A stretch of 64,000 nt of DNA. It comes from Clostridium novyi NT. Its GTDB lineage: Bacteria > Bacillota > Clostridia > Clostridiales > Clostridiaceae. How positions within the stretch are numbered: position 1 is the first letter of the stretch; every line of letters begins with the position of its first letter. The notes below the pieces were generated by a model. The model worked only from the letters and a program-made list of their open reading frames with translations. It searched no databases and was not told the DNA's origin. Position numbers and translations under genes: made by a program. Location of the stretch: the NCBI RefSeq assembly GCF_000014125.1, contig NC_008593.1, positions 2,170,001 to 2,234,000 on the forward strand. Direction: 5' to 3'. Shown here piece by piece: positions 36,333 to 46,302 of the stretch.

Positions 36333-37052
36333 ATGCAAAAATTATTAAGCAGACTACGTAGAGCTGTAGTCGATTTTGATTTAATTCAAGCTGGTGACAA
36401 AATAGCTGTAGGTTTATCCGGTGGTAAGGATAGCATAACTTTATTATATTTACTTAACGCATACAAAAGATTTTCTCCAGAACCTTTTGAGCTAATAGCA
36501 ATCACTTTAGATCCAGGTGCTGGGGCAGACTTTTCTGAAATGATAAGAATTTGTAAAGAATTAAATGTTCCATATTATTTATTTAAAACTAAAATCAAGG
36601 AAATAGTTTTTGATATAAGAAAAGAATCTAACCCTTGCTCTTTATGTGCAAATTTAAGAAGAGGTTCTCTAAATGATCATGCTAAAAAACTTGGCTGTAA
36701 TAAAGTAGCTTTAGGACATCATAAAAATGACGCTATTGAAACTTTACTTATGTCCATGTTCTATGAAGGTCGTATAAATACATTTTCACCTGACACATAT
36801 TTAAGCCGTACAGATCTTCATATAATAAGACCTATGATTTACATTGATGAACAAAACATAAAAACATTTATTAAGAACTCTAATATACCTATAGTTGAAA
36901 ACCCTTGTCCTGCAAATGGGTTTACTAAAAGAGAATATATGAAGGATCTTACATATTCTCTTGAAAAAGATATACCAGGATTAAAAAATAATCTTCTTAA
37001 TTCACTTTCAAATATAGAGCAACTTAATATATGGCATAAAAAAATTAAATAA
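36333..37052 (+). CDS. ttcA: TtcA-like tRNA thiolation protein
   Basis: The 239-residue protein belongs to the PP-loop ATPase superfamily: the SGGKDS loop appears as VGLSGGKDSITLLYLL near 27. Two CxxC-like motifs that bind an Fe-S cluster in TtcA are partly visible (PCSLCANLRRG near 105 and the later NPCPANG). TtcA 2-thiolates cytidine 32 of certain tRNAs; the clostridial relative may act on other tRNA positions. GGAGG lies eight bases before the ATG. It is monocistronic with a terminator after it. Confidence 0.85.
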   Translation: MQKLLSRLRRAVVDFDLIQAGDKIAVGLSGGKDSITLLYLLNAYKRFSPEPFELIAITLDPGAGADFSEMIRICKELNVPYYLFKTKIKEIVFDIRKESNPCSLCANLRRGSLNDHAKKLGCNKVALGHHKNDAIETLLMSMFYEGRINTFSPDTYLSRTDLHIIRPMIYIDEQNIKTFIKNSNIPIVENPCPANGFTKREYMKDLTYSLEKDIPGLKNNLLNSLSNIEQLNIWHKKIK

Positions 37053-37068
37053 ATTTTTCTTTTACAAT

Positions 37069-37096
37069 AAAAGGTTGATACAAATTCAACCTTTTT
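37069..37096 (+). terminator. Terminator of ttcA
   Basis: AAAAGGTTGA pairs with TCAACCTTTT around a short loop and is followed by TCTTTTT. Confidence 0.85.
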
Positions 37097-37156
37097 CTTT
37101 TTGACTTTCATAATGTTTAAAAGCCTTACATATAAATTATCAAGGAGGTGTGGCTT

Positions 37157-37699
37157 TTGAATAAAGTTCGAGTTCACTATGATGATAATTTATCTTATTA
37201 TGAAATAGCCTATTTTTTTAAAGATTACATTAACGAAGATACTATTATTGTATGTATTGGTACAGATAGATGTATAGGGGATTGTCTAGGACCTTTAGTA
37301 GGTACTATGTTAACTCTTAAAAACTTTCCTCTAAAAGTGTACGGAACAATTTCTAATCCAATACATGCTTTAAACATAGATAAAAAATTAAAAGAAATAA
37401 AACATTTATATCCAAATTGCAATATAATAGGCATAGATGCTTGTTTAGGTAACGAAAAAAATATAGGAGAAATTCAAGCTAGAACATCCCCTATTCACCC
37501 TGGAAAAGGTGTTGGAAAATCACTTCCTAACGTAGGTAAAACCTCCATAATAGGTATTGTAGATTCTAGCGATTCTAATGAACTATTTACCAATAGAAAT
37601 ATAAGATTAGATCTTATTGTTAATATGTCAAAAGTTATTGTACATTCTTTAATACATGCATATTATCTTTATCAGCTAAAAAATAGATATAATGATTGA
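37157..37699 (+). CDS. yyaC: YyaC-like spore protein
   Basis: The 180-residue protein matches the YyaC family: IVCIGTDRCIGDCLGPLVGTML near 31 and IIGIDACLGNEKNIGEIQ near 97, then GVGKSLPNVGKTSIIGIVD. YyaC is related to the germination protease GPR fold and is conserved in spore formers, but its role is not settled. The start is TTG 37157-37159: the AGGAGG at 37143 lies nine bases upstream, whereas the GTG that overlaps the ribosome site cannot be used. It is convergent with mbl. Confidence 0.88.
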   Translation: MNKVRVHYDDNLSYYEIAYFFKDYINEDTIIVCIGTDRCIGDCLGPLVGTMLTLKNFPLKVYGTISNPIHALNIDKKLKEIKHLYPNCNIIGIDACLGNEKNIGEIQARTSPIHPGKGVGKSLPNVGKTSIIGIVDSSDSNELFTNRNIRLDLIVNMSKVIVHSLIHAYYLYQLKNRYND

Positions 37700-37706
37700 G
37701 TGGAAT

Positions 37707-37742
37707 ATAAAACGCCCTATAATAAAATTATAGGGCGTTTTA
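37707..37742. terminator. Bidirectional terminator between yyaC and mbl
   Basis: ATAAAACGCCCTATAA and TTATAGGGCGTTTTAT form a strong 15-bp stem with T runs on both strands. Confidence 0.93.
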
Positions 37743-37755
37743 TATTAAGTATAGA

Positions 37756-38787
37756 TTAATCTATTAAGTTTATATCTCTTCCTTTATAAGATGCATCTAT
37801 TTTATCTAAGAACTTTAGTACATTTCCAGTACCAAGTGCCACTGATGAAACAGATTCTTCTGCAACAGATACAGGAACTTTTGTTACTTGTTCAATTAAT
37901 TTATCTAAACCATGTAATAAAGCTCCGCCACCAGTCATAACAATACCTTTATCAGCTATATCAGCTGCAAGTTCTGGTGGAGTTTTTTCTAGTACTGAGT
38001 GAGTGCATTCTGCAATAGCATTAACAGATTCACTTAGAGCTTCTCTCATCTCTTCTGATGTTATTGTTAAATTCTTAGGAAGACCAGTAACCAAATCTCT
38101 TCCCTTGATATCCATTGTTGCATTTTCTTCTCTCTTAAATGCAGTACCTATGTTTATTTTTAATTGTTCCGCTGTTCTTTCGCCTATCATAAGCTTGTGT
38201 TTTTTTCTTATGTATTTTATTATATCTTCATCAAAATTATCTCCGGCAATTTTAATTGAATTTCTAACAACCATACCGCCTAATGAGATTACCGCAATAT
38301 CAGTAGTTCCTCCACCAATATCAATAACCATATTACCACTTGCCTTAGTTATATCAAGACCAGATCCAATAGCAGCCGCTAAAGGTTCTTCTATTAAGAA
38401 CACTTTTTTAGCTCCAGCATTTACTGCTGCATCTTTTACAGCTCTTTTTTCCACCTCTGTAGCTTCACATGGAACACATATAACAACCCTTGGAGCTCCT
38501 ACTTTTTTCTTTCCACATGCTTTTCTAATAAAATGTTTTAACATTCTTTCAGTTATATCATAATCAGATATAACTCCATCCTTCAAAGGACGAATAGCTA
38601 CTATATTTCCTGGTGTTCTTCCTATCATTTGTCTTGCTTCTTCTCCAACTGCTAAAACCTTGTTTTTATTTCTATCAATAGCGACAACTGATGGTTCTTG
38701 TAATACAATTCCTTTTCCTTTAATATAAACTAGTACTGTGGCTGTACCTAAATCTATCCCCATATCTGTACTCATTCTGAAAAACAT
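37756..38787 (-). CDS. mbl: MreB/Mbl-family rod-shape actin homologue
   Basis: The 343-residue protein has the actin ATPase motifs: DMGIDLGTATVLVYIKGKGIV at the start, MVIDIGGGTTDIAVISLGG near 153 and a late VMTGGGALLHGLDKLIE. It polymerises under the membrane and guides lateral wall synthesis. The position next to spoIIID, as in Bacillus, favours mbl over mreB. I start at ATG 38785-38787 (FFRMSTDMG) with AGGAG 11 bases upstream; the frame begins four codons earlier at GTG. Confidence 0.92.
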   Translation of the reverse strand: MFFRMSTDMGIDLGTATVLVYIKGKGIVLQEPSVVAIDRNKNKVLAVGEEARQMIGRTPGNIVAIRPLKDGVISDYDITERMLKHFIRKACGKKKVGAPRVVICVPCEATEVEKRAVKDAAVNAGAKKVFLIEEPLAAAIGSGLDITKASGNMVIDIGGGTTDIAVISLGGMVVRNSIKIAGDNFDEDIIKYIRKKHKLMIGERTAEQLKINIGTAFKREENATMDIKGRDLVTGLPKNLTITSEEMREALSESVNAIAECTHSVLEKTPPELAADIADKGIVMTGGGALLHGLDKLIEQVTKVPVSVAEESVSSVALGTGNVLKFLDKIDASYKGRDINLID

Positions 38788-38922
38788 TCCAATTTTCACT
38801 CCTGCTCTTTGCTATATATTCTACTCTATGACATTATCTATACTTATTATATACGTTTATGTTGATTTATTCCATAGGATTACATAAAATTACTTATATT
38901 TCGCATAAAAACAGGATTTTTT

Positions 38923-39177
38923 TTAACCTTCTAATGTTTTATATTTCATTCTAGTGGCTTTTCCACCTCTTATATGTCTCTCTGATTTATTTAAATCTAA
39001 CACATCCTTAGCCTCTTTGGCTACTTGTGGATTTATTTTAGGTAATCTTTCAGTCATATCTTTGTGTATCGTACTTTTACTTACGCCAAAAACTTTAGCT
39101 GTTTTCCTTATTGTAGCTTTAGATTCGATTATATACTTTGCGACTTCTAGCACTCTTTCTTCAATGTAATCTTTCAA
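38923..39177 (-). CDS. spoIIID: Mother-cell sporulation regulator SpoIIID
   Basis: The 84-residue DNA-binding protein has the SpoIIID sequence: DYIEERVLEVAKYIIESKATIRKTA, the helix-turn-helix KVFGVSKSTIHKDMTERLP and the basic C-terminal KATRMKYK. It switches mother-cell genes on or off after sigma-E becomes active. The start codon is TTG 39175-39177, with AGGAGG 11 bases upstream. The gene lies between spoIIQ and mbl, the usual clostridial order. Confidence 0.97.
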   Translation of the reverse strand: MKDYIEERVLEVAKYIIESKATIRKTAKVFGVSKSTIHKDMTERLPKINPQVAKEAKDVLDLNKSERHIRGGKATRMKYKTLEG

Positions 39178-39258
39178 AGTAATTGCTACCTCCTTAACCT
39201 TATATATTTATAAATATGCATTTATTTTCTTTTAAATTACTATGTCTACTTATTATTT

Positions 39259-39290
39259 AGCCATCTTCCGAATAGACTCGGAAAATGGCT
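39259..39290 (-). terminator. Terminator after spoIIQ
   Basis: AGCCATCTTCCGA pairs with TCGGAAAATGGCT (one mismatch) in the gap between spoIIQ and spoIIID; T-poor tail, so it may be leaky. Confidence 0.65.
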
Positions 39291-39313
39291 TTTAAATGTG
39301 TACTTAAGATAAA

Positions 39314-40078
39314 TTAATATTTTATATATTTTTCTGGATTTTCACTTGCAAATTGAGGATCTCCATCTGCTTTTTTAAGTATTTCAAGATGTAAGAAATC
39401 ACTACCTACTTCTTGTGACATACCTCTTAAGGAAGTCTTTCCAATTGATCCTATTTCTTGTCCTTGTGTTACTTTGTCGCCTTTTTTAACCTTTAGTTTT
39501 TTATCTAAATTTCCATAGACACTAGTTTTTCCGCTTTCTGGGTGATAAATAACTACTGTTGTTCCAAAAGAACCATTGTTATCTACCTTTTTAACTTTTC
39601 CATCTGCAATAGCTTTTACAGCTGTACCTACTTTTGCATTTATGTTTATTCCAAAGTTTGGTCTATATGATTTTGAAGTTTCCCACCATACTGGTGTTTC
39701 TGAATATTTCATAGCAACCTTTCCTTCAACTGGTTTTATGAAATTAGTTTGTGATACTTTAGAAACTGAAACTTCTTTTTTTGAATTATTTGCAACATTT
39801 TTCTTTTGTTTTGAATTATTTTTTACCTCAACAGCGTTATCTATCTTTTTATCTTCTTGTAATAGAGCATCCTTTGTTTTTGAGTTCATCTTTTGATTTT
39901 GTTTTTGCTGTACATTATTAGTAGCTTCATTTTTGGCAACCTTTCTAGCTTCTTTAGTATTGCTTGCTGTTATTGCTGTAACTACAGCTAATACAGTTAA
40001 ACAAACAAATAGAGCTATATAAAAGCCTTGTTTCTTTAAAAAATTAGTAAAACTTTTTTTATTATCCTTGTTTTCCAT
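39314..40078 (-). CDS. spoIIQ: SpoIIQ-like M23-family sporulation protein
   Basis: The 254-residue protein has one N-terminal transmembrane helix at about 18-38, a Lys/Asn/Gln-rich linker and a LytM/M23 domain from about 115. SpoIIQ is made in the forespore and meets SpoIIIAH across the intermembrane space during engulfment. The usual M23 metal motif HxGxD reads PNFGINI here, and the final HxH motif reads FLHLEI. At least three zinc ligands are therefore missing and the domain is probably non-catalytic, as in B. subtilis. The start ATG 40076-40078 follows AAGGAGGTG. It lies between spoIID and spoIIID. Confidence 0.88.
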   Translation of the reverse strand: MENKDNKKSFTNFLKKQGFYIALFVCLTVLAVVTAITASNTKEARKVAKNEATNNVQQKQNQKMNSKTKDALLQEDKKIDNAVEVKNNSKQKKNVANNSKKEVSVSKVSQTNFIKPVEGKVAMKYSETPVWWETSKSYRPNFGININAKVGTAVKAIADGKVKKVDNNGSFGTTVVIYHPESGKTSVYGNLDKKLKVKKGDKVTQGQEIGSIGKTSLRGMSQEVGSDFLHLEILKKADGDPQFASENPEKYIKY

Positions 40079-40096
40079 AAAAACACCTCCTTTTTG

Positions 40097-40125
40097 TAGT
40101 TTGTCCGTTAGCAAATAAAAAATAC
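40097..40125 (-). promoter_or_regulatory. Possible sigma-F promoter of spoIIQ
   Basis: On the minus strand GGACAAACTA (40097-40106) matches the sigma-F -10 pattern GGnnAnAnTA. A GTATT about 14 bases upstream is an imperfect -35. The leader would be very short. Confidence 0.4.
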
Positions 40126-40198
40126 ATTTTTTTATTAAAAATTTTTCCTCTTTTTCCATTACTTTTAGACATATTTCGATTTTATGTATATAAAAAAG

Positions 40199-40227
40199 GT
40201 TATTAGTAATGATTCTTACCAATAACC
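40199..40227 (-). terminator. Terminator of spoIID
   Basis: GGTTATTAGTAA pairs with TTACCAATAACC (one mismatch), followed by TTTTTTATAT on the minus strand. Confidence 0.8.
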
Positions 40228-40253
40228 CAAAACTTATCCAACCTATATACTAT

Positions 40254-41282
40254 TTATTTTTTAACATTTAATTTTATTACATCAGTCCCTTTGTAATAAT
40301 GCTTTAAAATCTCATTATAGTCATATCCCTTGTTTGCCATAGCTTTACTGCCCCATTGACTCATTCCAACCCCATGTCCATATCCTCTACAAGTTATAAT
40401 CATATTATTATTTTTAAATGCTATATCAAAATTAGATGAATTTAATCCCATAATACTTCTAAACTTACTTCCACTTATAGTTTTTTCCCCAATCTTAATC
40501 TTCATTACAGTTCCTGCTTTACTTTTTTCTAATATGCTTATTTGATTTTTTAATTTTTTTGATTTTACATTACAACTTGAATTCCAACTATTTAATTTAT
40601 CAGCTGCATAATCACAATTAACTGTTTTACTTGAAATATATTTATGTGCTTTTTCCTCTCCAGGACTATCAACACTTTTTAAATATGGTATTTCTTTATT
40701 AAATACATTTACTGCATCTTCTGTTTTACCACCACTTGTAGAAAAGTAATAGGGACTCATGACCAATTCTCCATCATAAGATAAAACTTCACCCTCTGTT
40801 TCTTTTACAGCCTGTGTAATTTTGTCCCAGAATTCTTTTCTTTTACTTTTAGGCCACATTTTAAGCCTTTCATCTTTATACATGAAAACTTGAAAATCAG
40901 TAGTATCATTTACGTCTCCCCCATGAGCTTTAGGCGCATTTCCTGCACCAAAAGCTTCTTTGTGTGCTAGGGCATATGTTCTAGCTGCAACTGCTTGAGA
41001 TTTTAATGCTTCTAATGGAAATTCTACTGGCATTTCCGCTGATACAACTCCCTTAACATAGTCCTCAAGGTCAATTGAATCTATAGTCTTCTTTTTTGTT
41101 ATGTACACCTTCATTTTTAATTCATCTTTACTGTAACTAGACTTTATCTTACTTTCAGCCTTAGGAACATACTTTTTATTTGTATTTGAACTTTCCTCAT
41201 GAGTTCCTACCCCTACTATAAACACTGAAAGCCCCATGATAAATACTATAACTAATACTATACTTAAAATAACCTTTTTCAT
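40254..41282 (-). CDS. spoIID: Stage II sporulation peptidoglycan hydrolase SpoIID
   Basis: The 342-residue protein has an N-terminal membrane anchor at about 5-25 and the SpoIID/LytB domain: DLEDYVKGVVSAEMPVEFPLEALKAQ-type start (EDYVKGVVSAEMP), AVAARTYALAHK, YFSTSGGKTEDA and CRGYGHGVGMSQWGS. It is a lytic transglycosylase that removes septal wall and drives engulfment with SpoIIM and SpoIIP. The ATG 41280-41282 follows AAGGAGAAAC; the frame opens 21 codons earlier without a site. A sigma-E-like promoter lies upstream. Confidence 0.96.
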   Translation of the reverse strand: MKKVILSIVLVIVFIMGLSVFIVGVGTHEESSNTNKKYVPKAESKIKSSYSKDELKMKVYITKKKTIDSIDLEDYVKGVVSAEMPVEFPLEALKSQAVAARTYALAHKEAFGAGNAPKAHGGDVNDTTDFQVFMYKDERLKMWPKSKRKEFWDKITQAVKETEGEVLSYDGELVMSPYYFSTSGGKTEDAVNVFNKEIPYLKSVDSPGEEKAHKYISSKTVNCDYAADKLNSWNSSCNVKSKKLKNQISILEKSKAGTVMKIKIGEKTISGSKFRSIMGLNSSNFDIAFKNNNMIITCRGYGHGVGMSQWGSKAMANKGYDYNEILKHYYKGTDVIKLNVKK

Positions 41283-41321
41283 TAAGTTTCTCCTTATCTT
41301 TAAATTTCGCAAGATTAGTAT

Positions 41322-41351
41322 ATTTGTATTAAATCTACAACTCATATATTA
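41322..41351 (-). promoter_or_regulatory. Possible sigma-E promoter of spoIID
   Basis: TAATATA (41345-41351) and ATACAAAT (41322-41329), 15 bases apart, resemble the sigma-E pattern and lie about 40 bases before the start, as expected for spoIID. Confidence 0.5.
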
Positions 41352-41376
41352 CTGATTATTAAAATTTTATATAAAA

Positions 41377-41423
41377 ATAGACTGCGAATTTATACTCTAT
41401 TTATAAATAAACTCACAGTCTAT
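41377..41423 (-). terminator. Terminator of murA
   Basis: ATAGACTG-GAGTTTAT-type arms pair with a few mismatches around an AT loop, followed by ATTTTTAT on the minus strand. Confidence 0.75.
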
Positions 41424-41444
41424 AACTATTAAAAAATTATTCTT

Positions 41445-42704
41445 CTATTCCTGTATTCTCTTTACATCCGCACCTAATCCTAAAAGTTTGTTTTCTATAT
41501 TTACATATCCTCTGTCCACATGATATATATTTCCTATCTTTGTACATCCTTCTGCCGCAAGTCCAGCTAATATTAATGCTGCTCCTGCCCTTAAATCAGT
41601 TGCTTTAACTTCACACCCTGTTAACTTGTTCACCCCCTCAATAACTGCACACCTTCCATCTATTTTTATGTTTGCTCCCATTCTCTTAAGCTCACAAACA
41701 TGCATAAATCTATTTTCAAAAATAGTTTCAGTTATAACACTAGTACCTTCTATTGTACATAAAAGGCTCATTACTTGTGCTTGCATATCTGTTGGAAATC
41801 CTGGATATGGCATTGTCTTTATATCTGCTGGTTTTAAGTTATTATCTCCATTTACAATTATGCTATTGTTGTGCTTTTCAATACCAACTCCTATTTCATC
41901 TAACTTAGCTATAATAGGATTTAAATGAGCAATGTTTACATGATTTAATTTTATTTTACTTTTTGTTATTGCTGCAGCAACCATAAATGTTCCAGCTTCA
42001 ATTCTATCTGGAATAGGAGTATACTCTGTTCCTTTTAATTCTTTAACTCCATCTATTATAATTCTATCAGTTCCCGCACCTTTTACTTTAGCTCCCATAG
42101 CATTTAAAAAATTCGCTAAATCTTGTATTTCAGGCTCTCCTGCTGGATTTTCTATTATCGTTTGTCCTTCTGCAAATACCGATGCCATCATTATATTTTC
42201 CGTAGCACCTACTGATGGAAAATCTAAATATATCTTATTTCCTACTAATTTATCTGCTGAGGCTTCTACATAGCCATGTCCAACATTTATTGTTGCTCCT
42301 AGTGCCGAAAATCCCTTTAAGTGCAAATCAATAGGTCTAGTACCTATATTACATCCTCCAGGCAATGATAATCTAAACTTTCCGAATCTAGCAATCATAG
42401 GACCCATAATAAGAAATGATGCTCTCATTTTTCTTACAAGTTCACTATTAGGTTCTTTATCTATAACATTTTTAGTATCTATTGTCATTACATTATCTTT
42501 ACAATTTATGTGTATATCAGCATTTAAATCTCTTAGTACATCACTTATTACAAATACATCATTTAACATAGGAGTATTTTTTATTGTGCATTTATCTGCA
42601 CATAATATACTAGCTGCTATTATTGGAAGAATAGCATTTTTAGCTGAACTTATATTAACTTCCCCTCTAAGCTTTTTACCACCTTTTATTAATATCTTTT
42701 CCAC
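41445..42704 (-). CDS. murA: UDP-N-acetylglucosamine 1-carboxyvinyltransferase
   Basis: The 419-residue enzyme does the first committed step of peptidoglycan synthesis, adding enolpyruvate from PEP to UDP-GlcNAc. Motifs include KGGKKLRGEVNISSAKNAILP at the start, MRASFLIMGPMIARFG, PGGCNIGTRPIDLHLKG with the PEP-reactive Cys in this GC-IG context near 116, and DLRAGAALILAGLAAEG. It lies between ywmB and spoIID, the order also seen in Bacillus (ywmB-murAA-spoIID). GAGAGGATATAA precedes the ATG. Confidence 0.97.
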   Translation of the reverse strand: MEKILIKGGKKLRGEVNISSAKNAILPIIAASILCADKCTIKNTPMLNDVFVISDVLRDLNADIHINCKDNVMTIDTKNVIDKEPNSELVRKMRASFLIMGPMIARFGKFRLSLPGGCNIGTRPIDLHLKGFSALGATINVGHGYVEASADKLVGNKIYLDFPSVGATENIMMASVFAEGQTIIENPAGEPEIQDLANFLNAMGAKVKGAGTDRIIIDGVKELKGTEYTPIPDRIEAGTFMVAAAITKSKIKLNHVNIAHLNPIIAKLDEIGVGIEKHNNSIIVNGDNNLKPADIKTMPYPGFPTDMQAQVMSLLCTIEGTSVITETIFENRFMHVCELKRMGANIKIDGRCAVIEGVNKLTGCEVKATDLRAGAALILAGLAAEGCTKIGNIYHVDRGYVNIENKLLGLGADVKRIQE

Positions 42705-42734
42705 TTATATCCTCTCCATTTCATTGTTGCTTAG

Positions 42735-43436
42735 CTAGTAGGTTGTAATTATTTCAGGAGTTCCGATTGTAATATATTCTCCTGAAGAATAATTACTTAA
42801 TGCATAATTAAAATCCATCAATTTACCATTAATTTTCTTAGGTTTATATTGACGAGTATATGCACAAGTAGTAAATCCATTATTTATCTCTATAGAATCA
42901 ATATTTTTAGCCCCTTTACTTTTTAGTAATCCTATTAGGTTTTCATTTACTTTATTTAAATTGCATTTAGGTAATTTAGCTTTTAAATATTGATAATTTA
43001 TGTTTTCTTCTTCTGATATCTTATTTTCTATGTTTTTAACCCATTTATTTATTTGCTCTAAATTATTGTATTTTTCTTTTTCAGTAATTCTTATTTTTAC
43101 TAATGGATTAGAATTTAAATTTTCTATTGATATAAGTCCTTTTGTACTGTTTCCATAACTAAATTTAATATCACAATTCTCGTTATTTTTACATATAGAA
43201 GTATGACCATTATAATTATTAATAATTTCATGCTTAAAGTAACTTATTAACTCTTGTCCATTTATTTTTGTTGTAAAATGAGTTTCAACTCCATATTCCT
43301 CCACATTACTTCTAGTAGTCTCTATTATTTCATCAAAAAAGTTTATATTTTTATATGCATAAGATATTTTGTAATTTAAAAGTATGGCTATTGCGCTTAT
43401 AAAAAACACCACTATGTTTCTTATCTTATTATCCAT
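42735..43436 (-). CDS. YwmB-like secreted protein
   Basis: The 233-residue protein has an N-terminal signal peptide or anchor (hydrophobic at about 8-26, ending SYA) and an extracellular domain matching the YwmB (DUF1779) family, with the repeated cysteines in TSICKNNENCDIKF and a C-terminal FTTCAYTRQ segment. Function is unknown. The assignment is supported by synteny, since ywmB precedes murA in Firmicutes. GGGAGGGGTAAAC precedes the ATG. It has the lowest sequence conservation of this block. Confidence 0.75.
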   Translation of the reverse strand: MDNKIRNIVVFFISAIAILLNYKISYAYKNINFFDEIIETTRSNVEEYGVETHFTTKINGQELISYFKHEIINNYNGHTSICKNNENCDIKFSYGNSTKGLISIENLNSNPLVKIRITEKEKYNNLEQINKWVKNIENKISEEENINYQYLKAKLPKCNLNKVNENLIGLLKSKGAKNIDSIEINNGFTTCAYTRQYKPKKINGKLMDFNYALSNYSSGEYITIGTPEIITTY

Positions 43437-43536
43437 GTTTACCCCTCCCTGTTTTCTCTTTAGATTATTAACATACCTCAGGTAATATATACCTAAAATA
43501 TACTATTAATATATAATTTTACATATAAAAATGTGC

Positions 43537-43587
43537 AAAAATAAAGTGGTGTAAATGACAATTTGTCGTTTACACCACTTTATTTTT
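43537..43587. terminator. Terminator at the end of the atp operon
   Basis: A long stem, AAATAAAGTGGTGTAAA with TTTACACCACTTTATTT, plus an inner ACGACAA/TTGTCAT section and T runs, starts 8 bases after atpC. Confidence 0.95.
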
Positions 43588-43595
43588 GGATAGCT

Positions 43596-43991
43596 TTATA
43601 CCATCTCTATTCTTTTTATTGCTCTCATTAATGCGAATTCAGCTCTTTTTATATCAACACCATCTTTTTTAGATAGTCTTTCTTCCGCTCTTTTTTTAGC
43701 TTCCTCCGCTCTTTTTTTATCTATTTCTTCTGGCCACTCTGCTGCATCACAAAGTATTACAACTTCCTCTGTATTAACTTTTAAGATTCCAGATGATAAG
43801 AAAAATTTCTTTTCCTCTCCTTTGTCTGTAATAAGTTTTGAGTTAGTTGGTACTAGCATTGCTATGAATGCTGAGTGATTAGCTAATATTTCAGTTTTGC
43901 CTTCAGTAGTTTCTAAATTAATTTTTTCAGCTTCTCCTTCAAAGAATATCTTTTCTGGAGTAACTATTTTTAATTTAAATGTTTTTGCCAT
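43596..43991 (-). CDS. atpC: ATP synthase epsilon subunit
   Basis: The 131-residue F1 subunit has a beta-sandwich start (FKLKIVTPEKIFFEGEAEKINLETTEGKTEILANH) and a C-terminal helical hairpin (DKKRAEEAKKRAEERLSKK). It links the F1 head to the rotor and inhibits ATP hydrolysis. Last gene of the operon, 17 bp after atpD, followed by a strong terminator. Confidence 0.97.
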   Translation of the reverse strand: MAKTFKLKIVTPEKIFFEGEAEKINLETTEGKTEILANHSAFIAMLVPTNSKLITDKGEEKKFFLSSGILKVNTEEVVILCDAAEWPEEIDKKRAEEAKKRAEERLSKKDGVDIKRAEFALMRAIKRIEMV

Positions 43992-44008
43992 AGTTATCTC
44001 TCCTATTA

Positions 44009-45415
<1,407 letters not shown>

Positions 45416-46273
45416 TTACTCTTGAGCTTGTGCTCCACCTACTATTTCTGATATTTCTTGAGTTATACTACTTTGTCTAATTCTGTTGTACTGCAAGTTA
45501 AGTTTATCTAATAAATCATTAGCATTACTTGTAGCACCGTCCATTGCAGTCATTCTAGCAGATTCTTCACTTGTCTTAGAGTTTAACATTAAGTTAAGTA
45601 AAGTTTGTTTTAAATATAACTCTGAAATACCTTCTAAAACTATATTTTTATCTGGCTCAAATTCTACGAAAGTACTTGTTTGTTCACTGTCCTCTTCCAT
45701 AGTTATTGGTAATATCTTTTTAACTTTAGCTTCTTGCTTTACAGAACTTACAAAATGAGTATATACTACATTGATTTCTGATATTTCTTTATTCATATAA
45801 AGATTTAAAGCTTTTTCTAAGATAGCCTTTACTTCCTTTAAAGTTGGAATTTCAGGTATCTCAACAAATTCGGCAATAGAATCTATCTTAAATTTCTTAA
45901 GATAGGTTCTTCCCTTTTTACCTACAGTAATAATGACACTATTTTCCCTATCACCGGATATTGTTTCTAAAGTTTTTGCAATTACATTACCATTAAATCC
46001 TCCACATAAACCAGAATCTGAGGTAATTACTATATACAATTTTTTATTAACTCCATTATCTTTGAAATATATACCCTTTTCTAAGTTCTTATCGGCTAAT
46101 ATTCCATTCATAATTTCATTAACTGAACTATAATAAGCATTATTAAGTTCTAACTTTTGTCTAGCTTTCCTTAGTTTAGAGGTGGCAACAAGTCCTATAG
46201 CTTTTGTTATTTTCTTAGTATTATTTATAGATTTAATCCTTCTTTTTATAGCAATTAACCCTGCGCCCGCCAT
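45416..46273 (-). CDS. atpG: ATP synthase gamma subunit
   Basis: The 285-residue central stalk subunit starts with the conserved AGAGLIAIKRRIKSINNTKKITKA, has the Rossmann-like middle VITSDSGLCGGFNGNV and ends with EESARMTAMDGATSNANDLLDKL-type motif and a C-terminal coiled helix (YNRIRQSSITQEISEIVGG). It turns inside the alpha-beta ring. AGGAGGTGA precedes the ATG. Confidence 0.97.
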   Translation of the reverse strand: MAGAGLIAIKRRIKSINNTKKITKAIGLVATSKLRKARQKLELNNAYYSSVNEIMNGILADKNLEKGIYFKDNGVNKKLYIVITSDSGLCGGFNGNVIAKTLETISGDRENSVIITVGKKGRTYLKKFKIDSIAEFVEIPEIPTLKEVKAILEKALNLYMNKEISEINVVYTHFVSSVKQEAKVKKILPITMEEDSEQTSTFVEFEPDKNIVLEGISELYLKQTLLNLMLNSKTSEESARMTAMDGATSNANDLLDKLNLQYNRIRQSSITQEISEIVGGAQAQE

Positions 46274-46302
46274 ACTTCACCTCCTAAGGTTACAAAATAA
46301 TT

